From Neolentinus lepideus HHB14362 ss-1 (lineage: Eukaryota > Basidiomycota > Agaricomycetes > Gloeophyllales > Gloeophyllaceae), in contig KV425553.1 in NCBI GenBank assembly GCA_001632425.1, positions 482,263-546,262 on the forward strand: a stretch of 64,000 nt of DNA, read 5' to 3'. This document shows positions 1-12,395 of this stretch, one piece after another; position 1 is the stretch's first letter, and each line of letters opens with the position of its first letter. The notes beneath the pieces are model-generated. The model was not told the DNA's origin and made no database searches. It saw only the letters and a program-made list of their open reading frames with translations. The position numbers and the translations under genes were made by a program.

Positions 1-2700
1 ATCTCGATCCTGGAACTCCGCCAGACTCAGATCAGCTCAGATCAACTCATATCAACTCAGCTGTCAAAATATACGAGTCTGGCGGGCTGAAATAAAGTTA
101 GTCCGGGTGAACCGAGTTCCCACGCCAAATCCGCCAGCCTCTCTAGAGCGATTTTGCCCCAATCGCTCTACGAGAGGGCGGTTGCGAGCCTAATCGGACA
201 CCCTGCGTCGCCCCCTTCTCTCAACGAAGACGAACAGCATCTCCATGGAGGATCTGCAGCGCTCCTACGCGGGCTCATCGCAGTCCCACTCTAGTGAAGC
301 ACCCGGTGGCGGCAAGCTCGGTCATACAACAGCCAGGGGTCAGGTAACGAGCAAGGACTAGGATCGTCCAACGCCTAGTAGAGCGTCGAGTGTTCGTGGA
401 TTCTTATCTCGCAGTCTTAACTGGCGGCAGCAACGCCCTCCATCCTCCATTACTATCCCGACTTTCTTCAGAACTCGTATCAGGGCCACCGCCCACGGTG
501 TCTGGATCCGCTATCCCTGTGGTCCTAACAAGAGCTCAGTCTGCATCCCAATTTTCCCGGCTTGTACGTTCGAGTCATCCGGGAACGATGCTTCATTGGC
601 CTTCCTTGCATCATTTCGTTCTCCCCGAAAACAAAGGTATCTTCGGTCTATAGGTGAACCCGTTCCTGGACTCTCCACCTCTGCCCACTCCTACCACGCA
701 TACGATGACGCGCGAAGGATCGCTGGTGATTGAGGATGAGGTGGCGCACGCAACGAACATCAGATTATTCCCGGCTGGTCAGAGGGGTAAGTTCCTCCAG
801 CTGTCTGAAGTCTGAATCTACACCGATCCTGCGTTGCCCAGCAGCTGGTGCACAACAACACCCGTAGTATGACGACATTCCACACGTAAGACACCCCAGA
901 TACACTTAGGACGTGGTTAACCGCACCACAGACGCGCTCGTCCAACACAAACGGATCAACAATGATATGATAGGATATGTGCACGATAAGCAGTAGTGCT
1001 CGTCGAGATTCTATGTTTGTATAACTCCCTGGTATACCTTGCTTCTTGCAATCCTACAGTTGGGTCCTCGATAATGAAAGGATCAGAAAGATCGACTGGC
1101 ATGTCTGCTGGTACGCTTCGTGGGAGGCCGCCCTATTATTGGAGTTGTCCGTTGTTCGATGCTGAATGGTCGAGGGAAGGTCGATTGGTATCTGGAATAC
1201 AGCCAAGGTAGCGTTCCCTCGGGTTCGGATCTTGCCCTTGGAGTACGGAGGGAGTTGAGTAGCTGCAGCACCGCACCTCTTACATCAATGTGCTCCACAC
1301 CTACCACGCGATCAAGTATCCCGTGAGTTCATAGCATGGGGAGTACGGGCCATCCTATTCTAACCAGAGCCGCCCGCTGTGGATAGGAGATACTGGCATG
1401 AGCTAGAGGCAGTAGGCCATAGGGCTATTATTATAGTCAATGCAGGGACCAGCATCTATTATAGACGTCGCGGAGTACGGCACGTACCTCTAGCGCAATA
1501 GCTCCGCATTCACGATGGCGATAGTGGTTTCGAACGGGAGATATCAAGATACGGAGAATGACGAGAGGATTAGACATGCCGCAAGAATGCAGAATATAGC
1601 AGAAACAAGAGACGAAGATCCTGATAACTCGTGCCGACTACGATGTATTGATGCAGGGTCAGCCGCTCGGTATGGAGACAACTGCCAGATCAGTTTGGAC
1701 AACGGAGAAAGCTCGAATATCATCAAGGTGAAATCGTGGCAAGGGAGACTGGCGAGTAAGCATCAGAATCAGGTCGGTATCCGCGCCAACCCTTGAAATG
1801 CGTACTCAGTGACGGGCATCCATGGGTAGGGAACCGCACTCACAGGTTTCCAATGCCCCGGTCGTCATTGCAGGGTGAGACGCGTCTGAACACTCTTGAC
1901 CCGCGACGAAGGAACCTGCGTATGGGACGCTTCAAAGAGCGAATGAGGGTGTATCCTGGAATATCATCGCCTTCGGGATCAGGGGAAGAATGAAGTCGTG
2001 AGACGCGACGCCAACGCGCATCCCGCATTGGCACTGCCACAACTGCCGTTTACGTACCTAACCGGGCACGGTAACGCCTTGCCTGATCTATGCGCCGCTC
2101 ATTGCTGAGCTTGTCAAGTTTGCATGGTGGGTGTAATGTCGGTGTATGTCGAGGTAATGTCGCAGGCTCCGCTCTTCGTCGCCCGCAGGTGTGAGCACTG
2201 AATTTCCTGAAACATTGCCATCGACATCAGCGTATCCACTCTTCCATAAATACTTGCTAGATGGGCATCCTGAGCCCATGCGTCATGCATCCTGAGAACG
2301 TCGAGAGCAGCATTCAGTGAGACTTCGCGATGTCGACGTCGCCGACTCTAATAATACGTCCCAGTGCTTGACGCCCTGCTCGACGGTGAAGGCGCTCCAA
2401 CGCTCGACTGCTGACCCGTGGATCAGCCGGGCCGAAGGCCCCGCGTACGTTGCTCATCAGCTGGGCGACTGAGTGTCTGCATTTGGCTACTATAAGACGT
2501 ATGTCTGGTCGTCTCAGGTTTGATAGCGGAAAAATAGGTGACAAATTCCTCCAATCGTGTTCTATCGCCCTGGATTCCATTCAGCATTCGGAACCAATTC
2601 CTGTATCGCTTCGATGGGTTTAAAGGCGGAGGTTGGGTGTGCTATGGGGAAACCAGTCGTCGTGCACCCTTGGAACGCACCTAGCATCTCCCTAACGATT
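1..2700. other. No assignable gene; scattered coding-like fragments
   Basis: No continuous gene model could be built here. Short coding-looking stretches occur on the + strand, but they change frame without convincing splice sites. Examples are a Ser-rich stretch near 246-360 that starts with ATG, and a stretch near 1270-1325 that reads HRTSYINVLHTYHAIKYP. They may be exons of a gene I do not recognise or an eroded gene. The longest open frames (about 90 codons) show no known motif. Confidence 0.4.
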
Positions 2701-2713
2701 ATTCCACGACCAC

Positions 2714-4958
2714 ATGGCAGGTGGTGGAACAGCAGGTGGCCCTAGTCAAGCCGCTAATCTGCGTGCAGCATACTCAGCGAAAGCAGGATGGGTCAATGAA
2801 CTTTACTGTTACCCTCTATCAGAGATTAACAGCAGTTTGTGTGTAGGCAGGCCTTGTGCACAACCGCAAAGTCTTTGCCATTGCCATCTTCGCATCACTA
2901 GGAGGACTGCTGTATGGCAAGTACATCGTGCACGCCTTATGTATTGCAGTGCTAATTATCGCATCGTGACTTTAGGCTACAACCAGGGTGTCTTCTCTGG
3001 TGTCCTGGACATGACCAACTTTGACAATCGTATGGCGTCAGCGGTCGACAACACCGGCACCAAGGGATGGCTTGTGTCTATTCTTGAGCTGGGTGCTTGG
3101 GTTGGAACTCTCGTCACTGGTTATCTTGCAGACAAGCTCGGCCGGAAGTACACCATCGTCACGGGTAAGTTATCCACGTAGTTACGCACGTCTTAAGCGC
3201 TCTGATATATCCTATGAATTTATAGCCGTCGCCGTTTTCTGCGTCGGTGTCATCGTGCAGACCGCAGCATACCAACCCTCGTCCATCTACGGCGGTCGGT
3301 TTATCACAGGTTTGGGTGTCGGATCGCTCAGTACAGTTGTTCCCATGTATAAGTGGGTCACCGTCGTTCCTAGCGATCCTAGCAGGTAAACTGACATTCA
3401 ATGAATCACAGTGCAGAGTTGGCTCCTCCAGAAGTTCGTGGTAGTTTGGTTGCATTGCAACAACTGGCCATTACCTTCGGTATAATGATTTCCTTCTGGA
3501 TCGATTACGGAACCAACTATATCGGTGGTACTGGCGAGGGCCAAAGCGAGGCTGCATGGCGTATTCCTCTGGCACTCCAGCTCGTTCCAGCCCTTAGTCT
3601 CGGAATCGGTATCTTGTTCATGCCCTTCTCGCCTAGGTACGAGACCTATTCAATTTATATATCTTGGTGCGGCGCGGATGACACCGGGTTTTCGTCAGGT
3701 GGCTCGTGAATCAAGGCCGCGATGAAGAGGCCCTCAACGTTCTCGTTCGGGTTCGGTCTCTACCAGTGGATCACGAGCTCATTCAGGTCGAGTTCTTGGA
3801 GATCAAGGCTCAGTGCCTTTTTGAGAAGGAGATCTCTGAGATAAAGTACCCGCAATACCAGGATGGCTCGTTCATGTCGAATTTCAAGCTCGGTCTTATG
3901 GACTACGCGAGTCTGATCAGTAACCGTGGACTGCTTTATCGTCTCGCCATCGCTACCCTGTGCGTCGATCGAGTTAATTACAGGTGACTTTCGCTGATTG
4001 TTCTTTCTGTAGTACCATGTTCTTCCAACAATGGACTGGTGTTAACGCTATTCTGTACTATGCTCCATCGATCTTTCAGGCTCTCGGGTTAACAGGAAAC
4101 ACGATCTCGCTTCTGGCCACTGGCGTCGTTGGTATTGCGTACGTAGCTAGAACTCCAAGTGGCACAGGTACCTGCTGACAATATCCTATAGCATGTTCCT
4201 GGCCACCATCCCTGCCGTTATCTGGGTCGACAAGCTCGGTCGTAAGCCGGTACTGGTGTCTGGTGCTTTCGTGATGGCTGCTTGCCATATCATTGTTGCC
4301 ATTCTCATTGGTACATTCCACGACTCATGGAGCACGTGAGTGGCTGTCGCCTAGTTGCATTGAGACTTCACTCAATTCTTTTCAATTAGACACCCTAGCG
4401 CCGCATGGGCGGCTTGTGCATTCGTCTGGATATTCGCTATTGGTACGTTGGGACGTTACTTCAGCAGATCAAGATTTTGATCGTCTTTTCTTGCAGGCTT
4501 CGGTTACTCCTGGGGTCCTTGCTCTTGGATCGTTGTTGCCGAGATTTGGCCTTTAAGTGTCCGTGGCAAGGGTATGTCCATCGGTGCGTCGTCGAATTGG
4601 ATGAACAACTTCATTGGTGAGCAATGTGCAAATAACGTGAGAGGTAGCCTCCTAATTTTCCCTTGTAGTTGGCCAAGTTACTCCGACCATGCTTGCACAC
4701 ATCGGTTTTGGCACGTTCGTCTTCTTCGGCGCTTTCACCTTCGTCGGTGGTTTGTTCATCCTCTTCCTCGTGCCCGAGACGAAGGGCCTGACGCTTGAGG
4801 AGATGGACGACGTCTTCGGCTCCGAAGGTATGGCCGCTGCCGATCAGGAGCGCCAGAACGCGATCGCACGTCGCATAGGCCTCGAGAGCTACCTCAACGG
4901 CGACGTTGCCCACTCGGGTAGCCATGAAAAGATGACTATTGAGATGAAGGAGCCTTGA
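2714..4958 (+). CDS. MFS hexose/sugar transporter, 11 exons
   Basis: Plasma-membrane sugar:proton symporter of the major facilitator superfamily, closest in pattern to fungal hexose transporters. Exons read as 2714-2791, 2847-2916, 2976-3164, 3226-3352, 3412-3636, 3699-3959, 4013-4138, 4192-4335, 4390-4442, 4497-4616 and 4669-4958, giving 560 residues with all phases consistent. The N-terminus MAGGGTAGG is followed by [14 protein letters not shown] in TM1 and by [10 protein letters not shown] in the loop 2-3 signature. [22 protein letters not shown] and SPRWL follow, then [17 protein letters not shown] in TM7 and the typical end [17 protein letters not shown]. These are sugar-transporter family hallmarks. 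Intron 2 uses a GC donor (GCAAGT). Substrate specificity cannot be read from sequence; a monosaccharide is the best guess. The gene looks intact. Confidence 0.93.
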
Positions 4959-6390
4959 TATGGCTATTGTATTTGTGTTACCATTGATGTATTTTACGAT
5001 CTTCCATGACTGCTCTCATAACTGCTCTCATAACTCTAACGCGAATAATCCACTCATATTAGCCGATTCCTTGTTTGATGAGACCGAGAGGATGCTATTT
5101 GACGTAGACGTCCAGGAAGGCTTGCTAGATACGGGGTATGGAGGCCGTTTGGGATATTCGCAATGCACCCACAGGTAGGCATCGCAGGCCTAAGCATGCT
5201 AAGGTGGGCTGCGACGCGAAGATACATGATGTCACAATGTTGTCGGGTGTTATGATCTTTTCCCAAGGGCATTTGATCCGCGGTCAATCGACTGGGTGAG
5301 GTTTGTTCCGCCATAACGAGTACTTAGCTAGATTCAGCACAGCAAACACGCAGGTAATTCAAGCTTTGTAGACCTTTGCACAGCACGGGTAATGCATTAT
5401 ACGACGAACCACAGTATCTGGAGAGTCGCAAGACCTTTAGAATACAGTTGCCTTTCCTTCAATCCTTCACCACGACAATTCTGGGGGAGTGTTTGAATGG
5501 ATGGTTGACGGAAGAGCTTGTCATAGACTAGTTGTCCAAGACCAGCAGCAGTATGCAGAATAAGAAAACCGAAGCTTCAGTTCATCACATTACCAGCTCA
5601 GCAGTACCTGTGCCACTGACTGCAAATTGAGAACCTTTCCGCCGTAGCAGGTTCACACCACAAGTTGGAGCCCAAAGTCCACTTAGCCGGATTAGCCCAG
5701 TCACGTCTCTTTGAATTTGTATCCTGAATTTCGCACCGCGAATTGACCGGTTTGACTGCCATAGAGACTTGTGACAGCGGTGTCCAGCCAGTAATGAGAA
5801 AATGTGCGCTCAAGAGCCAGACCAACGAGGAGCAAAGGCGGGCAAAATAAGATCTGGTCCCTTCTGATGGTGGCTGTGCCTGGTAAAGAAATATATACAC
5901 GGCGACTTTACATATCTTCTGTCACTGTTGCGTAAACAACCGGGTTCAAAGTGTTCGCTACGAAGTTCAAGATTAATGCAATCATTTGTCCACTTCAAGC
6001 TCTGCGATTGTACCGGCACGCGCCTGCCTTGCGTTTAATACGGCATGTATGTTTACTTGCGGGTGTCTCATAGGCTTGCTGCCTCGTGTGTTGGACATGT
6101 CTGCGATCATATGTTGCATGTTGCGGGGAGGCGCTCGATATAGCACACAAATAAAGTTCTTCACAGCCTTCACTGCGTTTACAACTAGGTGCCGGGTATG
6201 TGCCAATGTCTCCTCCGCGACGGATCCTACTTTTCATTCGATTGCGGATGGCCAGTATATCTGACGGCGGCGTGTGTATTAAGTATGTGAAGCTATACAG
6301 GGTATGTCGGTCGATCTCTCATCATCTCCTTCATCTGCTGAGAGACCGGCATCTAAAGGAAGACATGAGCTATGTCCTCGTTGCAGCCTT
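4959..6390. other. Intergenic region
   Basis: This holds the 3' flank of the transporter and the upstream region of the next gene. A near-direct repeat of CATAACTGCTCT lies at about 5010-5035. The open frames on both strands are short, overlap one another and lack family motifs. I see no gene here. Confidence 0.5.
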
Positions 6391-6397
6391 CGAGTAG

Positions 6398-6403
6398 TAT
6401 AAA
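6398..6403 (+). promoter_or_regulatory. TATA box
   Basis: TATAAA lies 81 bp upstream of the ATG at 6484, with pyrimidine-rich sequence (CTCCCTTC) about 30 bp further on where transcription could begin. This supports the chosen start of the downstream gene. Confidence 0.4.
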
Positions 6404-6483
6404 GTCCTGACACGCTGCCTGAGTTCGTAGTCTCCCTTCAGTGGCCTCTCTGTGGCCACCTTTGTGCGTGCATCCTTTGCCCG

Positions 6484-7740
6484 ATGTCCGTCGCTGGTCC
6501 AAGTTCTCTGCGATCTGATGGGGTCCAGGTTGATCGGAGCGATCCTAGGTGCTTGAGCGTAAGCATTGTCTCCTTGGTTGACTTGATCGACATATCGCCC
6601 TTACGGGACCTTGGATTGTTCTTTGTGCAGCAGGCTGAGAGCCATCGATTGCAGGTCGTCAGCGACCTTAAGACTTGTCTCTGTTACTGTTTCGCGGACG
6701 CAGGAAGTCCGTGCGGCGGAACACATGACAATGGATGCATGCATCCTGAGAGAGATGGATATGCAGCTTCCATTGCTGGGACGTCCTCATCTCGTTCGTG
6801 CTCTGACATGGCCAGCAGCGTATCTCCGTTGCCTTTGCTCACAGCCAGTCTGGGTAACCTCTGTCATTACACTGCTCTTGCCATCGACACGAAGCGCTCA
6901 TTACATGACTTGTCTGATGCACCGAGCTATCAGTTGGATTGCAGCAGCCAGCGTACATTGCGAAGGAAGGGGCACATGTCTTCTTTGCGCGCTCGGCGGT
7001 CGCAGACATCACTTCGCCAGTGCACGGTGGTATTACCACCGCAGCGACAATCCTTTGGCACGACCATCACGACACCCACGAATCGTAATCGCCCCTGGTC
7101 GGATACTACTGGCAGCGGCGACGGCACAAATAGACCTGTTCTTGCGACCAACGCCAGGGCAATCCAGCGACCTAGGTCGGAATCTATACATACACCCTTT
7201 GTGACGACAACCAATATAGAACATCCCGCAGTCAAGCTAGGTCATCCGAGCAGACCTTACTATACCGCTATTCGGAAAAACATGACATCACGCTTGCCAA
7301 CAGCTTCGCCCCCTCCTTCCACACTCGGCAACGACATCGAGCCACCATCGCCACCATTGGATGTGCACAGGCCAGCACTTCGCCAGGCGCTATCATACCC
7401 CTACACGATACCCTCATCACACCCCACATATTCATTCAATTCACCCACCGGCTTCTCGCTCAGCGGCGAGACTGAGCTGCGAATGGCACTGTCCGTTACT
7501 CGCAAACGTGAAAATCAGTCAAGGCGCGCCTCATTGTCGTTGACGCTGACCCGAACGTGGTCGGGTAGATCCTCGAAGAAAACAAAGCACGAGTCCGAGA
7601 ATAAATTAGACATGTGGAGTAGGAGGAGAGCACAGACGGTGGCTGAGAGTTCCAGTGAGTTCAGCTTCGTAGAGAGACCCAAGGGCGTCAAGCGCGGGAT
7701 CCAGGCGCTAGGTCAGGGTGTCCGTGGGCTCTTCAGTTGA
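6484..7740 (+). CDS. Hypothetical Ser/Pro/Arg-rich protein
   Basis: I do not recognise this family. The frame is open for 418 codons. The second half is rich in Ser, Thr, Pro and Arg and looks disordered, with a Pro-rich patch (PTASPPPSTLGND) and a basic C-terminus ending KRGIQALGQGVRGLFS. A candidate in-frame intron of 72 bp lies at 6559-6630 (donor GTAAGC, acceptor TTTGTGCAG). If spliced, 24 codons drop out without changing frame. No signal peptide, membrane helix or catalytic motif is visible. It converges on the ABHD11-like gene, with 245 bp between the stops. The length of the open frame and the TATA box upstream argue for a real gene. Function is unknown. Confidence 0.6.
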   Translation: MSVAGPSSLRSDGVQVDRSDPRCLSVSIVSLVDLIDISPLRDLGLFFVQQAESHRLQVVSDLKTCLCYCFADAGSPCGGTHDNGCMHPERDGYAASIAGTSSSRSCSDMASSVSPLPLLTASLGNLCHYTALAIDTKRSLHDLSDAPSYQLDCSSQRTLRRKGHMSSLRARRSQTSLRQCTVVLPPQRQSFGTTITTPTNRNRPWSDTTGSGDGTNRPVLATNARAIQRPRSESIHTPFVTTTNIEHPAVKLGHPSRPYYTAIRKNMTSRLPTASPPPSTLGNDIEPPSPPLDVHRPALRQALSYPYTIPSSHPTYSFNSPTGFSLSGETELRMALSVTRKRENQSRRASLSLTLTRTWSGRSSKKTKHESENKLDMWSRRRAQTVAESSSEFSFVERPKGVKRGIQALGQGVRGLFS

Positions 7741-7985
7741 CGGCCAGCGCGGGAAGAACGGACTCTATGAATGGTCTTGACGACACCTCATGATCACTGC
7801 GACCAGACCTCCTAGAAGTCTGTCTATAGAATTATGAGACTACATGTCCATGAAACGAGTACAGTTGCACAGATGTTCATGCAATAGATCACGACCATAG
7901 AATATTCTAAGTCATATCGGTGACGTGGTGCCATTTAAGCATCACATGCACAGACGTAGGAGCCTCCAGACACCGACCAATCTAG

Positions 7986-9239
7986 CTATGTCTGGATAAA
8001 ATCCGTAACGAGTTGCTTGAACTCGTTAGGCCTAATGCATAAATCAACCATAAATTTGATAGACAACGCTTTAACTGGGAGCATACCTTTCAGCGTGAAC
8101 TAATCGATGCACCAGATACAACTTGTAAGGCATAGCGTGTAAAGAAGACGAAGTATACGCACCCCAGTGGCCTGCATCCAGATACTCCAATCTCATGTTC
8201 GGGAAGAACTGCTGAGCGACGGGAATGTTGTTCTTGTTTATATAGCTATTAGGCGTAGGTGTTTAGCATCTTTATGAACTCGTGACGGATACATTGCACG
8301 AGTCTTACCTGCTCTTCGTACCCTTAATGAACAATGTCTTGCCGTCCCACTGTCGCTCACCAGGTGCATACGGGAAGGAACCGATCTCTGGGATACATCC
8401 TATAAGAATGTCGATGGGTATGCGGAATTTAAGAGGCGGTGTATCTGACGTCAGATTGGTGAGCAGGAACGCTCGGACCATAGGATCCTGCACGCGATGA
8501 GCAACGATGGACAATCCAAATAGTACGTTTGGTACGGGAGACGGACCTGCTCGATCTCCTTCAAAATTTCTTGGGCTTCTTTCTTAGTCTGAAGCTGGCT
8601 CGTCTCAATTCGATGCATTGCTCGCAGATATGCTTCGAACTCAGAAGACAGGCGAGCACGAGCGGGGGATATATCAGCGACGATAAGACGGGATAGCAAG
8701 GTGGACGGAAGGGATGGATGTAATGCCATAGCCATAGCAACTTTGCCGCCCCTCCAGAGGAAATTAGGACTCGAAACAGTGTTGCTCAGGAGACACGACG
8801 CACATAGAATGTCCGAGGAGCGATATGCTAGAGAGTGAGTGCCTGTGACAAAAGTTTAAAACGTCCCCGGCCATGGCAGAATATGTCATCGGCTCAGCGT
8901 GAGGTGACGATCCATGGTTCCTAAGATCCTGTACAACTCATGAGCTCCTTTGAGGTGTCAGACGTGAGTTTGAACTCACTAACGCGTACACGGGCCTGTG
9001 TAAATCCTTCTCAAATGCCTTCGCTAATGAGATCCAATTCCTTTTCGATCCACTTCCCTTCCGTCTTGGTGAGCTGGCCTTTCGAGCGAGACAATTCGAC
9101 GCACAATAGACCGTGAAGAATAACAAGGGGGCCTGATTTCCCCCTCGCAGACCCGTATGCGTCGTATTCAAGATTTACTGCAGCTGGTGAGGTGTGCTTG
9201 ACGGTGCTGCTGAATCCTTGATAGCCTGGAGAAGGGGTG
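7986..9239 (-). CDS. ABHD11-like alpha/beta hydrolase (5' exon unresolved)
   Basis: Serine hydrolase of the ABHD11 / yeast YGR031W (IMO32) type, usually mitochondrial. Exons from high to low coordinate: 9105-9239, 8980-9052, 8804-8928, 8547-8751, 8309-8487, 8163-8245, 8087-8099 and 7986-8031. The spliced product reads GPLVILHGLFGSKRNW (oxyanion region), then DLRNHGSSPHAEPMTY. The nucleophile elbow is LLGHSMGGKVAMAMALHP. Near the end come FRIPIDIL, GKTLFIKGTKS, NNIPVAQQFFPNMRLEYLDAGHWVHAERP with the catalytic His, and a Phe-Ile-Gln-Thr end. One exon is only 13 nt. The 5' end is uncertain: an acceptor at 9240 implies another upstream exon with the start codon and probably a targeting sequence, for which I see no secure ATG. 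All catalytic residues are present, so the gene looks functional. Confidence 0.85.
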
Positions 9240-9666
9240 CTATATGTCAGGTGATACTTTCTCCTGAGAACTGACTATGACTCGCAATTTGGAGTGAGTC
9301 TCGCGGTAAATTTCGCGATGGGACGGACATTTGTTCTAGTCACGGAATGGAGTTGGACACACATTGCCCCGAAGAACTAGATGTGCCGCTGAGTAGCGGA
9401 AGTCTGAGAGGTACCTATGTCTGGTTTCCCACCGACTTCAAGTAGGCAGCCTCAGAATGGTCATGCAAGACTTTAGGTATCTTGCTAAGTATAAACTCTG
9501 AATTAACAGTCTGTATTAGGAGAGCTTATATTGGGACCTTTTTTGCATTTTTGAATTTTTTTTGCATTTTCTGGGATTTTCTACATAGTGTAATCATACA
9601 CAAACAGATTCACATGAAACAGGACAAAGCATAAACAGGAACAGTTTATAGGGAGCAACAAGAAGC
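9240..9666. other. Intergenic with poly-T/TTTTGCA tract
   Basis: Upstream side of the hydrolase and downstream side of the helicase. A T-rich stretch with repeated TTTTTTGCATTTT words lies at 9538-9585, next to the helicase 3' end. An unplaced first exon of the hydrolase probably lies here; an ATG on the - strand at 9330 is one candidate. Confidence 0.4.
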
Positions 9667-12395
9667 CTAGAATTCAAATTCTTCAAACAGATCCTTTGTC
9701 AGCCAAGCATCCTCTCCAAACTCAGCTGCCATCTGCCCCACCAATGTCTTGGCCCCAGCCCCTTCTATGAAATGTCTTGTAGTACAAATCAGCATACCTC
9801 TCCTGCAACGGGTCAGCATGACATTTGTCCTCCTCAAGTCCTTGAGGAATCCAATATCTCGTGTTCTGACCAAGGAGAGGATGATATAGTCATCCTCATT
9901 CCCTGAGGACACCAAAGTTAGTGTCTGACTAGGCCTCCAGCTTCCTGCTTACCTTGAAAAGAGTCCACATTGAAGCATTTATCCTTCCAAGTTAGACTAT
10001 TGTTCCTGAAGTTCTCCTCTAACAAGCTGCGCTGGGCATCATATGGAGTGATTACACGGTAACTCAGCTCCCTCTCTTCCAGATGCCCAGCAATGAAGGC
10101 TACAATTTCACACTCTTGATGGTTCTAGTACTATTTATTAGCTGTTGTATATCAATTCATAGTGAGCATACCATCCAACTTGTTCCCTCAGAGATTTCTT
10201 TGCCTCCAGAGATATCTATGAAAAAACACCTATGTCCTGTAACAGGATGTTCAGGATTTGATTGCAGTTTCCCTTCATATACATGTTGAGATATGAAGTC
10301 CCCTATAGTGGGAGGCATGCGATCTGAAGGAATCTAGGTTAACATGATTTTTGTAAATGAAGAAGAAGACTCAGACATTGTATGTTGAGGAAAATAGCTC
10401 TATGAGCTAGATGAGGTATTTCAAAAATGCTCATCAAATCTTCAACTCTTTCTTTTGCAAAGGGTGGTACTGGAGACAAAAGCATAAGAAGCACAAAACT
10501 GTAACAGATTATAACAAGACATACATTGCTTATTGTCTCCAATAAAGCACACCTTTTGAAGTGAGGTGCCAAAAAGTGTGAAGACAGGGATGTAGTCATT
10601 CACATCAATTTGGCTGGCCTCATCAATCACAAGGGTCTCCATAGGAATAATTTTAGTGACCCCACAATGCTGTAGCTGAGAATTGGATAGCATGCCAAGA
10701 GTGCAAAGCACAACTTGACATTCACCAAATCTCTGCTGAACAACATTAGGAGACATCTTTGATAACTTATCTGACTGTATGGTATTGATCCTGATTGAGG
10801 TATAAAGGTGTTCATGCCTGTGAGATGTATCAATACAGCTGTTGAGCTAAGGTATTCTTCAATCTCTTACCAATCATTATGGAAATCAGTGGATACCACT
10901 AGTCTCCATGACATGAAGCCCAGATCATACAGCTTTTCTGCTATGTTCTTGACAGCTATGTTGGATTTGGCAACTAACCAGATGCCCCTAAGTCCACCAG
11001 AAGTTGCTGCCAAAACAAATTGCCCAATGACACTGGTCTTGCCAGTACCAGGAGGGCCTTGAATAATAGTGAACTTTTCATCCCGAGACCTTGAGAGCAT
11101 CTGGGACGCAGCCAAAATTTGAGAGTCATTGAGGGGCTTTGTAGGAGCAAAGGAAAGAGGTGGCAGAGAGGTTGGAGAGGCATCAGGCCATTCTGGTGGC
11201 TGATCTTGGTACAGCATCTGCAGCCATGGATTGTCAAAAGGCTGAATCTTTTTCTGCAGTATATCAAGTATTATGGAGGCCTTCAAAGCCTCAGCTTGAG
11301 TAGGATCCCCAGATCCAGTGGTCATTAGGGAGCTGAACAGCTTTCCTCCAAGTACTAAGTCAGCTGGGGTATTGATCTGAGCTCTGCGGCCACGAAGATT
11401 ACTTGGCTGGACATCAACAGAATAAGACCCCTCAGGGGTGTTGATCTTAAATTGCATCTGCTATTGTGTCCTGTCAGACAGAAGTCAAGTGATTAGGCCA
11501 AGCTAACAACCTACCTGGTTTGATGAAGAATTTCGGATCCTGTTCTGGAATCTTTCCTGACGAATCTCGAGCTTGCCTTGCTTGATCATCCTTGGATCAC
11601 TGTAATCATGAACAACTTCTCTTGGATCTTCTTGGCACTGAGTGACACGAATTGCTTTAGACAACCAAGAAAGAACCTATATTTTTCATTATCAGGTAAA
11701 GATGTATGCATACTCATGTCAGAACATACCAGAGGAGTAAAAGCTCTGACATCAATTCTAGGCACACTCCTAAAGATCTCCTCCATGCTTGGGTGAACTG
11801 CCAGAAACCAAGACAACCAAGAGCGCTGTATGATATCTCTGGATGACTTCGGATCCCAGTTCATGTTGCCAAACACGTGGCTAACATTATCCTTGTGAAC
11901 ATCGATATCATCACCCAAGCAGAACTTGATGGCATTCAGGGGCCGTCGAGCATTTTTTGAAGGATAAACAGACTGAATGTCAATGCCACCACTGACCGAG
12001 AGGCTGTGATCTCTCCACAGGCTGAGGACAATCTGATGCATGTCAAACCCGTAAAGTCCATCGCTACCGCCGCTGGTGTGCAGCAGGATGCGTTCTTCAA
12101 GGATATGGCGCGTAGCTGTCCCGGAAGATGGCTTCCTGTTCTTCGCACTAGCAGAGGCCAGTTGGACGACCAGGACTCTCTCATTGAGGCAAAGGGCGAT
12201 GGCGCTCAAGATGCCGGATCGAGGCGCATAAGCCACGGATACACCAATTGCAGGGAGTGCTCCTCCTCCAAGAAATGCGTCGAATATGGTATCGTCCAGA
12301 TCCTTCTCGCGATAGCTGGAGACCTGGATTTGCGGGTGGTCGACGTCAAGAAGCGTCTGGTTGATCTGTACTTGGACTTTAGGACGTTTCGACAT
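9667..12395 (-). CDS. SF1 (UPF1/DNA2-type) helicase, 8 exons
   Basis: ATP-dependent nucleic-acid helicase. Exons: 11730-12395, 11515-11676, 10871-11457, 10525-10817, 10377-10469, 10172-10323, 9953-10112 and 9667-9902 (782 residues). An in-frame ATG at 12533 would add 46. Walker A is IQGPPGTGKTSVIGQF and the DEAD-like motif II is LVIDEASQID. Motif III is FIGDNKQ, followed by QYRMPPTIGDFIS, then VITPYDAQR and VDSFQG, and motif VI VMLTRCRRGM. All splice phases agree, so the gene is intact. The N-terminal 280 residues (for example GFDMHQIVLSLW, GGIDIQS) resemble the RNase D/3'-5' exonuclease-like region of large Agaricomycete helicase families. That link is inference, and no clear acidic catalytic set is visible. 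Exons 2-8 are visibly more AT-rich than exon 1 and the neighbours. Cellular role unknown; RNA surveillance or genome defence are possibilities. Confidence 0.85.
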
